23,467 bases of DNA from a virus: IMG/VR virus record IMGVR_UViG_3300044628_000573, positions 1-23,467 of that record. One strand, 5' to 3'. The position numbers were made by a program, and so were the translations under genes. Shown piece by piece: positions 7,462 to 15,321 of the stretch. The notes beneath the pieces were generated by a model, which worked only from the letters and a program-made list of their open reading frames with translations, was not told the DNA's origin and did no database searches. Numbering within the stretch: the stretch's first letter is position 1; each line of letters opens with the position of its first letter.

Positions 7462-9908
7462 GTTACAGTCAAAAATATTATTTTACGTTTTATTCGGACA
7501 GAGATACTCGGATTGTTGATGGGTTGCCAGATGAATATTTGTGCAGTATCTCGCAGTTAGATTATGCAGGTGAATCTACAGAGATTCAGGCTCAGCAGAA
7601 TCCTATACAGATTAACTATCAAAATACATCAAGTAATAAGCTAGAGCCTATTATCGGTTCTGAGTGTACGTTAAATCTAATAGCAACTGAGGACTTTGAG
7701 CTAGAGGATTTGTATAGCGAGAATGAGCGTGAGTTCATGGTGCAAATTTATCGCAAAGAAACTCCGAATACATTAATTATTAACTGGGAATTAGAAGAAG
7801 ATATATCAGGAGTTGATGCAAACTTAGAGATATTGGTAAATGGTGTTCAGATAGTCAATCAGTTTAATAGTGCATCCGGATCATTTTATATTAATCGTGG
7901 CGATACTGTTTTAATTAAATCATTTAGTTACACATCGACATCAGGTAATAATGGTGTTAATTTAGAAATTACAGGAATACCAACTAAAAGGTCTGTCATA
8001 TTCCCTTTTGCAATGGATACAACTATTATACCTACAACTGATATAAATGTTTTTTTGCAAAGTACTCATTCAGCTACAGAATATACCGCTATCCGTTCAG
8101 CGGTGTTTGAAACATCTTGCGCATCTGGTGAGGGATCCTTAGAGGTCTTTACTAAAAATTATAATAGCGTGACAAGTCAGGCAGCAGCTCAGGCTCTAGC
8201 AGATGCTGATAGCGGATTTACGGCAGAGGGGCAAGCCTATGCAAATGCAAATGGCGTTTGTTATGTTAGTCCAGGCGAGTTTGAGGATTTAATCTGGCAA
8301 GGATTTATCATTCCAGATGGATGTCAGGAGTCTTTTACATTTCCGCCTTATGTTATTTCTGTAAATGCGGTTGATGGAATAGGGTTGCTAAAAAATCTGT
8401 CCTATGTACAGAATGATGGAAATTTCTATCTAGGTAAACAAACTTTTATAGAGGTCATTCAGGCCTGTTTGGTAAGGTTAGAAGCACCTGCATTGTATCT
8501 AAATACTTGCGTAAATATCTTTGAAGATAGCATGACGCAAGGCGATACATACGATCCGCTAGATCAATGCTATGTAAATAGTGAACGGTTTTTAAAGGAT
8601 GACCAGTTTAATCCTATGAGTTGCGAGGAGGTTCTTAGATCTGTTTTAGAGTTATGGACTGCCGTATTAGTACAAAGTTCTGGCGAATGGTTTATTTATA
8701 GACCAACGGAGTTAGCCGTAGATGGCAGTTTGACTTTTAGAAGATATTTAGATGGTTACAGGGTTTATGATCAATCTACATTAACAGAGAATTTAGATTT
8801 AGTTTTAGGTGGTGAAAGTGAGGGCGTAATTGCAGCTCCTTATTTTCATATCAATACAGATCAGATAAAAATGATAGACAGACCGTACAAAAATGCGTCG
8901 ATGTCTTTTCTTTATGGTTTTGTAACCTCTTTGATTGTAAATCCAGAATTTGTTGGATGGAATGGCATAACTTTTACAGATTGGGCAAAGAGTAATGTTT
9001 TATTACCACTTACAGAAGATTCTGCCGGTGGCGCTAAATTGGGCAATGTAACTGCATCGCCTGGTCCTTATGAGTATATTGAAAACATTACACCTGCGCC
9101 AATTACAGAGGGCGATATGGTGGTGTTTAAGATGAGTTATTATAACTATATATCAGACGGACCAAGTGCTAGAGTTATGCTAACTGATGGATTAACAACA
9201 TGGTATTTAGACCAGACTGGCGAATGGGGTGTAAATGATACTAGAATAAACGGCTTGACTTTACAATACTATGAGGGCGCTATGAGTATTACTGCACGTA
9301 GAGCGCCAATTACAGGAAACCTAACTATTAGACTATACGAAGCACGTGAGGACTTAATACCTCCATCTATTGATTTATTTATTACTTATAGATCAGCAAG
9401 TATAATTCCTAACATAGGCACAGAGGATCCTATTGGTGAAATGCATACGGCTACGCAAACAGGGAAGTTTACTTTTGTGCCAGAAACTGTTAATCTGTTT
9501 AATGGCGATACAACATCAAATTTATATCTAAGCGGAATTTATCAAGCAAACCAAACGACGCTAACTACTTTATGGAATCGCAGAGGAATATCTGAGAGTA
9601 TTTTAGCTACTCCTTATGAAAGTAGCAAAGCATTTTTACGAATATCAGTAGAAGAAAAACAGAGATTATACGCAGGACCATTTGTGCGCTTTGAGGGATC
9701 TATATTTGGCTACTTTAATCCTTTGCAGAGGTGGTCAATTAATTTAATAGAGGGTTATTTTATGAATTTAAGCCTAACTTATGACTTACAGCAGAATATT
9801 TGTAAAGCAGTTTTAGGTAGAATAGTAGATGACGAAATTGCTCTGGATTATACGTTAACTCCAGATTACGGAGCGACAACTAAAGTAACTGTAAAAGCAG
9901 GACCATGA
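7458..9908 (+). CDS. tail hub / distal tail protein with inserted domains
   Basis: 816 aa following the tape measure. The N-terminus (SQKYYFTFYSDRDTRIV, then STEIQAQQNPIQI and EREFMVQIYRKE) resembles the Dit-like start of Bacteroidota phage hub proteins. The matching continuation, FEDLIWQGFIIPD then FTFPPYVISVNAVDGIGLLKN, appears only at about 275-313. Residues about 110-272 therefore look inserted: an Ig-like stretch, then a DUF5977-like module with SQAAAQALADADSGF and GQAYANANGVC. A second beta-rich insert with a carbohydrate-binding flavour starts at LIVNPEFVGWNG (about 492). It overlaps its neighbours by 4 nt on each side. Likely role: tip of the tail and contact with the host surface. 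Confidence 0.7.
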   Translation: MSYSQKYYFTFYSDRDTRIVDGLPDEYLCSISQLDYAGESTEIQAQQNPIQINYQNTSSNKLEPIIGSECTLNLIATEDFELEDLYSENEREFMVQIYRKETPNTLIINWELEEDISGVDANLEILVNGVQIVNQFNSASGSFYINRGDTVLIKSFSYTSTSGNNGVNLEITGIPTKRSVIFPFAMDTTIIPTTDINVFLQSTHSATEYTAIRSAVFETSCASGEGSLEVFTKNYNSVTSQAAAQALADADSGFTAEGQAYANANGVCYVSPGEFEDLIWQGFIIPDGCQESFTFPPYVISVNAVDGIGLLKNLSYVQNDGNFYLGKQTFIEVIQACLVRLEAPALYLNTCVNIFEDSMTQGDTYDPLDQCYVNSERFLKDDQFNPMSCEEVLRSVLELWTAVLVQSSGEWFIYRPTELAVDGSLTFRRYLDGYRVYDQSTLTENLDLVLGGESEGVIAAPYFHINTDQIKMIDRPYKNASMSFLYGFVTSLIVNPEFVGWNGITFTDWAKSNVLLPLTEDSAGGAKLGNVTASPGPYEYIENITPAPITEGDMVVFKMSYYNYISDGPSARVMLTDGLTTWYLDQTGEWGVNDTRINGLTLQYYEGAMSITARRAPITGNLTIRLYEAREDLIPPSIDLFITYRSASIIPNIGTEDPIGEMHTATQTGKFTFVPETVNLFNGDTTSNLYLSGIYQANQTTLTTLWNRRGISESILATPYESSKAFLRISVEEKQRLYAGPFVRFEGSIFGYFNPLQRWSINLIEGYFMNLSLTYDLQQNICKAVLGRIVDDEIALDYTLTPDYGATTKVTVKAGP

Positions 9909-10249
9909 TGCTATTTATAAACAATGTGCCAGTAGGTTGTTTAACCTCTGTAAGCAGATCAGAGCAGATTTCTTTTCTAGCAACGTGCAAGACTTCACAG
10001 TCAGGCGGACTAACTCAATTAGGTAGGATCTACACCTACTCAATACCCTTTGAGGGTGTTATGACTACCGAAAATAATATAATGTCGTGGACAGGCTTAA
10101 AATCGCTTGAAAGAGTTCAGATAGATTGGGAAATTACAGGCGATGGCATAGAGGGTGAGCAAGGGCAAGGATTTATAGAGAATTTAGAGATATTAGGTGA
10201 GGTGCAGGATTTTATTAAATTTAGTGGTAATATAACAGGATATGACTGA
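9905..10249 (+). CDS. small tail tube-like protein 1 (paralogue of major tail protein)
   Basis: 114 aa; ATG at 9905 is followed by another at 9908. MLFINNVPVGCLTS, YTYSIPFEGVMTT and NLEILGEVQDFIKFSGNITGY match in order the tube protein's PVACLTS, TYSFEIPFEGVFTD and ALEITGAEGDFITFTG. It is therefore a shortened tube-fold protein placed after the hub instead of before the tape measure. Possible roles are a tail-tip ring or fibre adaptor. The stop overlaps the next start by 8 nt. Confidence 0.65.
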   Translation: MMLFINNVPVGCLTSVSRSEQISFLATCKTSQSGGLTQLGRIYTYSIPFEGVMTTENNIMSWTGLKSLERVQIDWEITGDGIEGEQGQGFIENLEILGEVQDFIKFSGNITGYD

Positions 10250-10697
10250 TTTAATGCTTTATATAAACGATACGCCTGTTGGGTGTTTGCTGAGTAATAA
10301 TCTAGCTGAAAATATCAACTTTATAAAGACTTGCAAGTCTACGCAAGATATGGCTCAAAAGCAGTTACCACAGTTGCATTCTTATTCTATAAGTTTTGAA
10401 GCGGTTTATTCAACAGATCAGGCTATAATAGGTTGGGATGAGTTAAAAGATATCGGCAGGTCAAGACAGATTATGGACTGGTCAATGCTAAACACAGATA
10501 CGAATGAGGGCGATGCAGGTGAGGGGTTTCTGGAATCTTTAGAAATAACCGGAACCTCAGAGGATTTTGTTAAATTTACAGGAGTTATTACCGGATATGG
10601 AGCAATAGTAAATGCAGCTCTAGCTTATAATGTTTGGGCGCAGGATTCAGGTGTTTATGTAGATAATGGTGGTGGTTTGTATGTATTTGTAAATTAA
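10242..10697 (+). CDS. small tail tube-like protein 2 with C-terminal extension
   Basis: 151 aa. It has the same motif order as its upstream neighbour: LMLYINDTPVGCLLS, HSYSISFEAVYST and SLEITGTSEDFVKFTGVITGYG. It then carries about 30 extra residues (AYNVWAQDSGVYVDNGGGL) that end at YVFVN. The pair looks like a tandem duplication that has since diverged. The tail may link to the fibre encoded next, 6 nt downstream. It shares the tube-like fold by inference only. Confidence 0.6.
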   Translation: MTDLMLYINDTPVGCLLSNNLAENINFIKTCKSTQDMAQKQLPQLHSYSISFEAVYSTDQAIIGWDELKDIGRSRQIMDWSMLNTDTNEGDAGEGFLESLEITGTSEDFVKFTGVITGYGAIVNAALAYNVWAQDSGVYVDNGGGLYVFVN

Positions 10698-10703
10698 AAT
10701 ATT

Positions 10704-12566
10704 ATGCCAGTAATTAATGGAGTTTATTTAAAGGATTTTACGGCATTACCGAGTTCGGTAACGGATGCTAATATAATACCTATTGCTATTACAGGCGATA
10801 ATATAGCGTATAGAACAACTGTCGGAGGTATTGTGACAGATGCTAGAGTTACAAGTAAGCTACTAACAGGATTATCAGTCACAGGCAGCGCAATTCTTGC
10901 AACAGATACAATTTTACAAGCATTTGGCAAAGTTCAGAATCAGCTAAATGGTAAGCAAGGAACTATAACGCTTACCACAACTGGCACAAGTGGTCCATCT
11001 ACATTGGTTGGCAATACTTTAAACATTCCTAATTATGCTGATGGTGGAGTGCTATCGCTATCAGCTATCGGTGCAAGTCCAAACGCAAACGCTGCAACCA
11101 TTGCTGGAACTCAATTAAACTTAGAACCTGCCTCAGCTTCATTTGGTGGTGTAGTTACTACATTAGCACAGACATTTGCAGGAGATAAGACGCTTACAGG
11201 AGCATTGATAGGCACAACAGGAAGTTTTTCATCTAGTGGTGGTAGCGATACATTTAGTATTAGTCATTCAAGTGGTGCGGGTATAGCGTTAAATATTACA
11301 AAGGGTGGGAATAAGGAGGGTATTTATGTTAATAAGACTTCGGGAAGTGGTAATGCGGTAACTATTATAGGAACGCTAAACGCTACAACTTTGGTTAAGT
11401 CAGGTGGCACATCTGCGCAATTTCTAAAAGCAGATGGTACTGTTGATTCGACTACTTATCAAGGTGCAATTACCTTAACAACGACAGGCACAAGTGGTGC
11501 AGCAACTTTTATTAGCAATACATTAAACATTCCTGATTATGGTTCTGCATTAAGTGGTTACTTACCATTAACAGGAGGTACGCTTACAGGAGCATTATCA
11601 GGAACAAGTGCAACCTTTACAGGAACAACTTTATCTGGTGTTGTAAAAGGAATAGCTACAAGCGGATTTGGTGTATCAGGAGAAGCAACAAGCGGAAATG
11701 CAGTTGCTGGTAATGCTACTACTGGGGTTGGGGGTGTTTTTATTGCTAATAACACAGGTGGAGTTGGATTAATTGCTGATTCATATACAGGAGTTATTGC
11801 TAAATTTCAGGCATCTGGAAGTGATAAAGTTACAATTGCAAATACAGGAGCATTAAGTGGTACAAGTGCAAGTTTTAGTTCAACTGTAGCCGCATCGGCT
11901 TTTATTCCATCGGGTTCAACGGTTGCAACCAATGGAATGTATTTAAGTGCCGCAAATACATTAGCTTTTTCAACGAATTCTACCAACAGAATAGTTATTT
12001 CATCAGATGGTGACGTCGGAATAGGAAGTTCAACTATCTCTAATCCTCCAGGAATTGCAAGGGTTTTGAATATTTCTAATGCTAGTAATTCGGGATTAGT
12101 ATTATCACAAGGTGCTAATAATTACTCGCTTGCTGTAGTATCTAATATTTTTCGAATTTACAAAGAAGGTACTGAAAAATTCTCAATGGATTCAGATGGG
12201 GTAGTTACAATAGTGAATTTAGCAGGCACAGGAAGCAGAGCAGTATTTGCAGATTCAAACGGTGTTTTATCCGCTCCCGTTTCTGATATATCTGTAAAAC
12301 AAAATATTAAGCCTATCGGATATGGATTGAATGAAATCATGAAAATGAATCCAGTTTGGTTTAATTTTATTGATGAATACAAAAACTTTGGCGAAGGCAG
12401 ACAGAATGGAAATATAGCACAAGAAATGGCAGAGATAATACCAGAAGCGGTTTTTGTAACCGCATCAACTGGGAAAATGGGTATTAGTTATGACCAGCTT
12501 CACGCAGTATACATCAAGGCAATTCAAGAATTAAAAAAAGAAATCGACATTTTAAAAAACAAGTAA
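10704..12566 (+). CDS. tail fibre with C-terminal S74 self-cleaving chaperone domain
   Basis: 620 aa. The shaft is low-complexity Thr/Ser/Gly-rich with repeated units such as TLTTTGTSG...NTLNIP and GGTLTGALSGTSATF. The C-terminus from residue 527 reads SDISVKQNIKPIGYGLNEI, then NIAQEMAEIIPE and YDQLHAVYIKAIQELKKE, which fits the peptidase S74 / intramolecular chaperone family. The Ser527-x4-Lys532 spacing matches the catalytic dyad known from endosialidases; cleavage before Ser527 would release a 94-residue trimerisation domain. Likely role: receptor binding at the tail tip. The next gene starts immediately (TAAATG). Confidence 0.88.
   Translation: MPVINGVYLKDFTALPSSVTDANIIPIAITGDNIAYRTTVGGIVTDARVTSKLLTGLSVTGSAILATDTILQAFGKVQNQLNGKQGTITLTTTGTSGPSTLVGNTLNIPNYADGGVLSLSAIGASPNANAATIAGTQLNLEPASASFGGVVTTLAQTFAGDKTLTGALIGTTGSFSSSGGSDTFSISHSSGAGIALNITKGGNKEGIYVNKTSGSGNAVTIIGTLNATTLVKSGGTSAQFLKADGTVDSTTYQGAITLTTTGTSGAATFISNTLNIPDYGSALSGYLPLTGGTLTGALSGTSATFTGTTLSGVVKGIATSGFGVSGEATSGNAVAGNATTGVGGVFIANNTGGVGLIADSYTGVIAKFQASGSDKVTIANTGALSGTSASFSSTVAASAFIPSGSTVATNGMYLSAANTLAFSTNSTNRIVISSDGDVGIGSSTISNPPGIARVLNISNASNSGLVLSQGANNYSLAVVSNIFRIYKEGTEKFSMDSDGVVTIVNLAGTGSRAVFADSNGVLSAPVSDISVKQNIKPIGYGLNEIMKMNPVWFNFIDEYKNFGEGRQNGNIAQEMAEIIPEAVFVTASTGKMGISYDQLHAVYIKAIQELKKEIDILKNK
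10961..11542 (+). repeat. duplicated shaft module in the fibre gene
   Basis: Bases 10961-11036 and 11466-11542 encode near-identical shaft units: both read ITLTTTGTSG, then a variable stretch, then NTLNIP and DY or NY. The DNA has diverged mostly at third positions, so the duplication is old or under protein-level selection. Such units are sites where recombination can exchange fibre segments. Confidence 0.7.
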
Positions 12567-12848
12567 ATGAAAACAATCACAGCTATTACTATCTGGCATA
12601 ATGGACAAAACAAGCAAGCAGATATACTCAATGCATTTGCGGTTAACGTAACATTAGGGAAGTCCGCTGAATTTTATTACACAATCTCAAATGAAACGGA
12701 GCAGTTAGCATTTGGGAACTTAACACTTGAAGGCGAAGATTATCAACAATGGGATGCAGATGTATTTGCTTGGGGTTGGATTGCAGAGCAGTTGAACTTG
12801 ACTATTATAGGGGATTATGCCAAGCCAGAAACACAACCCAATAATTAA
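12567..12848 (+). CDS. conserved small protein after the tail fibre, function unknown
   Basis: 93 aa, starting right after the fibre stop. Beta-rich: ITIWHNGQNKQADILNAF, EFYYTISNETEQLAFGNLTL, then YQQWDADVFAWGWIAEQLNL. I have the impression of similar small proteins following fibres in Bacteroidota phages, but no named domain is recognised. Position suggests a fibre-associated or assembly role. No signal peptide or membrane segment is visible. Confidence 0.6.
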   Translation: MKTITAITIWHNGQNKQADILNAFAVNVTLGKSAEFYYTISNETEQLAFGNLTLEGEDYQQWDADVFAWGWIAEQLNLTIIGDYAKPETQPNN

Positions 12849-12859
12849 TTATATTTGAG
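12843..12859 (+). promoter_or_regulatory. extended -7 promoter-like box, start of lysis cassette
   Basis: TATATTTG at 12850-12857 fits TAnnTTTG exactly, in the context TAATTATATTTGAGA, which repeats the box at 3862-3876 with a single change. It lies 2 nt after the previous stop and 17 nt before the next start codon, in the only real gap between the tail and lysis genes. No TTTG is seen 19-21 nt upstream. Plausible promoter for the lysis genes. Confidence 0.4.
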
Positions 12860-12873
12860 ATAAAAACAACCCT

Positions 12874-13101
12874 ATGAAAACTGAAAAAGAAACACAAACA
12901 GAACCAACACCAGAAAACCAACCAGAAGCACAAACAGAAGTACAACCAACCCCAAAAAAGTTAAAAGTAGAATTGGAAGTACAAGAATGGGAAGCAGTAT
13001 TGGCAGTCATTGAGCAGTCAACCGCTTCACACATTCAAGTGAAGGCAGTAGCAGCCGAATTAGTTAAACAATTACAACCTCAGATTAAAGATGACAAATA
13101 A
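12874..13101 (+). CDS. small Pro/Glu/Gln-rich protein, function unknown
   Basis: 75 aa. The first 30 residues are low complexity (EKETQTEPTPENQPEAQTEV); the rest is a predicted helical region (LEVQEWEAVLAVIEQSTASH) with regular hydrophobic spacing. No membrane segment or signal peptide. It is first in the lysis cassette behind a promoter-like box and overlaps the next gene by 11 nt. Similar two-part small proteins near fibres are usually left unnamed. Possible structural or lysis-timing role, not supported further. Confidence 0.55.
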   Translation: MKTEKETQTEPTPENQPEAQTEVQPTPKKLKVELEVQEWEAVLAVIEQSTASHIQVKAVAAELVKQLQPQIKDDK

Positions 13102-13258
13102 TAACGCTGATTTAGCGACCATAGTTTCCGTATCAGGCGCAATGCTAAGTATTGCAAATGTGCAACCGATAGTTACATTAATAGCTTCTATTGTCGCTAT
13201 TGTCAGTGGAATATTTGCCGTCAGGTATTACATTAAAGCAACTAATAAAATCAAATGA
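13091..13258 (+). CDS. small membrane protein, holin candidate (55 aa)
   Basis: ATG 13091 overlaps the upstream stop by 11 nt, and the stop overlaps the next ATG (ATGA, 13255-13258). The product has a polar N-terminus (MTNNNADLATIVSV) and a long hydrophobic core (GAMLSIANVQPIVTLIASIVAIVSGIFAVRYY, about 14-46) that could form one long or two short membrane helices, then a basic tail (KATNKIK). Size and location fit a holin or holin-like protein. A second holin candidate lies at 14428. Confidence 0.6.
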   Translation: MTNNNADLATIVSVSGAMLSIANVQPIVTLIASIVAIVSGIFAVRYYIKATNKIK

Positions 13259-13791
13259 TTAAGAACGGAATAATATTTATTTTGGGTTTAGTGTGTTTGT
13301 TTTTGTTTGAACTTAGGATTCCAACAAGGACAGTTACTAAAACTAAAATAGATACCGTTTTTACTGTGAAAACTTTCACAAAGCATACCAAAGGAGATAG
13401 AATACCTTTTAAAGTTTTAGACACGATTTTCACTAATACAAAAAGCTATGATACAACATACATTGTTAAAGATTATAACCAAGCTACGGAGTATTTGGAT
13501 TCAATCAGACAAGACAGTAACCTCTTTGTCATCACAGATACCATCAGCCAAAACAGAATCATCGGCAGGTCATTCCAAGCCAAAATCCAAGAAAAAACAA
13601 TCACAATAACAAACAATATAGAATCCAAGAGCAAAGCGGCTTTGTATTTAGGCATAAAAAGCGATATAACGATAGATTTAGGTAAAGTGAATCACAACAT
13701 TAGCCTATCATTTAAAACTCGGCAGAAAGGCTTATTTAGCGTTGGTTATGGAATGAGTGGTTATTCAGTAGGTTATTCATTAAAATTATAA
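13255..13791 (+). CDS. membrane-anchored periplasmic protein, possible spanin-like
   Basis: 178 aa. Residues 5-20 (GIIFILGLVCLFLFEL) form an N-terminal membrane anchor. The rest is beta-rich with many Thr/Lys/Asp, for example TKIDTVFTVKTFTKHT, and ends GLFSVGYGMSGYSVGYSLKL, an alternating pattern like outer-membrane strands. I associate this type with DUF6808-like proteins in Bacteroidota phages, but that is uncertain. With an inner-membrane anchor and a sticky beta C-terminus it could bridge the envelope like a unimolecular spanin; this is inference. It is coupled to the small membrane protein upstream. Confidence 0.5.
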   Translation: MIKNGIIFILGLVCLFLFELRIPTRTVTKTKIDTVFTVKTFTKHTKGDRIPFKVLDTIFTNTKSYDTTYIVKDYNQATEYLDSIRQDSNLFVITDTISQNRIIGRSFQAKIQEKTITITNNIESKSKAALYLGIKSDITIDLGKVNHNISLSFKTRQKGLFSVGYGMSGYSVGYSLKL

Positions 13792-13793
13792 TT

Positions 13794-14093
13794 ATGGCAA
13801 TCAAAGAAAAAGTAAATTTAACAAATCCTTTACCAATAAATTTTAAGGATTTTAGTAAAAACCCAGTGGTGGGTACAATGTTCTTAGTAATCATTGGCAT
13901 TAGTGCTTTATACATTGATATTAGAAGCACGTTTCATGAGCAAATTGATAATCAAGGAGCAAAAATCGAGAAACTTGAAGCTAAAATGGATGCTATGAGT
14001 CAATCATTAATTAAGTGCGAGGGTGCAATGAGTGGAGCATCTGCAAAGTTAAGCACGTTGGAATCATTAGGTAAAATTCAGAAAATCAAATGA
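13794..14093 (+). CDS. membrane protein with coiled coil, inner-membrane spanin candidate
   Basis: 99 aa. One membrane segment at about 24-41 (PVVGTMFLVIIGISALYI) after a short N-terminus, then a helical, coiled-coil-like stretch from about 44 to 95 (NQGAKIEKLEAKMDAMSQSL). This is the layout of i-spanins (Rz-like). The next gene, overlapping by 4 nt, encodes a lipoprotein with helical content, as expected for an Rz/Rz1-type pair. It might instead be a haemolysin XhlA-like protein. Confidence 0.55.
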   Translation: MAIKEKVNLTNPLPINFKDFSKNPVVGTMFLVIIGISALYIDIRSTFHEQIDNQGAKIEKLEAKMDAMSQSLIKCEGAMSGASAKLSTLESLGKIQKIK

Positions 14094-14431
14094 GATATTT
14101 AGTATTCATACTTTTCATAAGTTCGTGTAGTACAACAACTGAACACGAGCAGGTAAACAAATACGATACTTTACTATTAAAAGTTGCTAAAAGTCAATTA
14201 AAGATGGATAGTAGTATTGTTGAGGCTACAAAGAAAGAAGCTAAAATAATTAACAAAACTGTTGAAAGTATTATTGAGGATAAAAAACAGATTAAACAAT
14301 TGTTTAGTGAGGTAGCTGAAATAAAAGCAAATCCAAGAGTACAAATTCAAATTGATACTGTTAGGGATACTATTTTTGTTACAGAGAAGAAAAACTTTTG
14401 GGGTAAAAGTAAAAAAGACACAGTACAATGA
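14090..14431 (+). CDS. lipoprotein, outer-membrane spanin candidate
   Basis: 113 aa. Signal peptide with lipobox ISSC: residues 1-12 MRYLVFILFISS, Cys13 as the acylated residue, followed by polar STTTEHEQ. The mature part is mostly helical (LLLKVAKSQLKMDSSIVEA and IIEDKKQIKQLFSEVAEI) and ends in a basic segment. It overlaps the coiled-coil membrane protein by 4 nt and the holin-like gene by 4 nt. Together with the upstream gene it resembles an i-spanin/o-spanin pair that fuses inner and outer membranes; it is longer than typical o-spanins. Confidence 0.6.
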   Translation: MRYLVFILFISSCSTTTEHEQVNKYDTLLLKVAKSQLKMDSSIVEATKKEAKIINKTVESIIEDKKQIKQLFSEVAEIKANPRVQIQIDTVRDTIFVTEKKNFWGKSKKDTVQ

Positions 14432-14649
14432 AACAGTTTTTTTGTGATGAAAGTGGAAGTCTAAGCATGAAGCGTTTATGCGGATTGCTTTGCGTAATTG
14501 CCTTATGCGTGACTATGTATCATAACTCGTTCAGCGAGGAACATACTGCACCATCGGCTATATTGGTTGAATCAGTAGCTTTATTGGCTTTTGGTTGTTT
14601 AGGTTTAACCTCTGCTGAAAAAATATTTAAGAAAAATGAAACTATCTAA
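14428..14649 (+). CDS. holin-like protein, two membrane segments
   Basis: 73 aa. DESGSLSMKRLCGLLCVIAL starts with a polar, acidic N-terminus followed by membrane segment 1 (about 15-32); segment 2 is about 42-62 (AILVESVALLAFGCLGLTSA); the tail is basic (EKIFKKNETI). The shape (short acidic start, Ser-Met-Lys-Arg before TM1, small loop, TM2, Lys-rich end) matches holin-like proteins next to lysins in Bacteroidota phages. The stop overlaps the lysin start by 14 nt. Confidence 0.7.
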   Translation: MKQFFCDESGSLSMKRLCGLLCVIALCVTMYHNSFSEEHTAPSAILVESVALLAFGCLGLTSAEKIFKKNETI

Positions 14650-15226
14650 AGAACAAATAGAAGAATCCGTAAAGGCAAAAGGCTATGTTTGGTTTGATGG
14701 AGATAAAGATTTTGATGTAAATATTGTAGGTGTACGAAATTCTGCAACAGGTCAGAAAGTTACAAACGTATTTGACGATTTTATGACGCTATCTTACAAG
14801 GTAGATGGCGAATGGGAATTTCATTCATGGATGGCAACAACAGACCCCGGTACTAAAGGCGTTAAAGAGTTCCATAATGTTGCAGGGGTTGCAAGGCTTG
14901 TTGAAGGCCAATATAGAGGCTCTCATGCGATTGGTTTACATCAAGGTAAGTATGAAGCTTTAAGACAACAAAAGCCAGTTAAAGTTTATCGTGATGCCAA
15001 TAAAGACATGACTTATGATGAATCAAAAATCCAAGAAGGCGTGTTTGGAATTAACATCCATAAAGCAGGGGTTGATTCAACTTATGTAGAAAATTGGTCA
15101 GAAGGATGCCAAGTATTTAAGAAGGCTGCTGATTTTGATGAATTTATGGCTATCATAAGAAAAGCTAAAGATATACATGGTAATTCATTCACATACACTT
15201 TAATTGAGTCTTCGGATATAAAGTAA
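14636..15226 (+). CDS. candidate endolysin with His...SEGC motif (L,D-transpeptidase-like)
   Basis: 196 aa, right after the holin-like gene. Residues 138-161 contain GINIHKAG (His142) and NWSEGCQVF (Cys158), a spacing of 16 residues that resembles the catalytic His-x(n)-S-H-G-C of YkuD-type L,D-transpeptidases, with Glu where the second His usually is. SHAIGLHQGKYEAL precedes it. No signal peptide, as for holin-dependent lysins. Function as a peptidoglycan-acting enzyme is inferred from location and this motif; the exact bond cut is not known. Last gene of the plus-strand late block. Confidence 0.6.
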   Translation: MKLSKEQIEESVKAKGYVWFDGDKDFDVNIVGVRNSATGQKVTNVFDDFMTLSYKVDGEWEFHSWMATTDPGTKGVKEFHNVAGVARLVEGQYRGSHAIGLHQGKYEALRQQKPVKVYRDANKDMTYDESKIQEGVFGINIHKAGVDSTYVENWSEGCQVFKKAADFDEFMAIIRKAKDIHGNSFTYTLIESSDIK

Positions 15227-15237
15227 CTCATGATATG

Positions 15238-15260
15238 ACAAGTGCAGGTTTATTACTTGT
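15238..15260. terminator. possible weak hairpin between convergent operons
   Basis: ACAAGT (15238-15243) and ACTTGT (15255-15260) can pair across an 11-nt loop, in the 95-nt gap between the lysin (plus) and the membrane-protein operon (minus). The stem is short and there is no proper T-run, so termination is only a guess from location. The rest of the gap (15261-15321) holds nothing I recognise. Confidence 0.2.
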
Positions 15261-15321
15261 ATTTGTCGGATGTTTACTAATATAGCACCATTTGCGGCGA
15301 CGTTCATAAGATTTCAGAGAA

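Noticed and set aside
15235-15285. 16-codon hydrophobic ORF after the lysin
   Set aside because: Too short to support; no coupling to the lysin stop and no start context.
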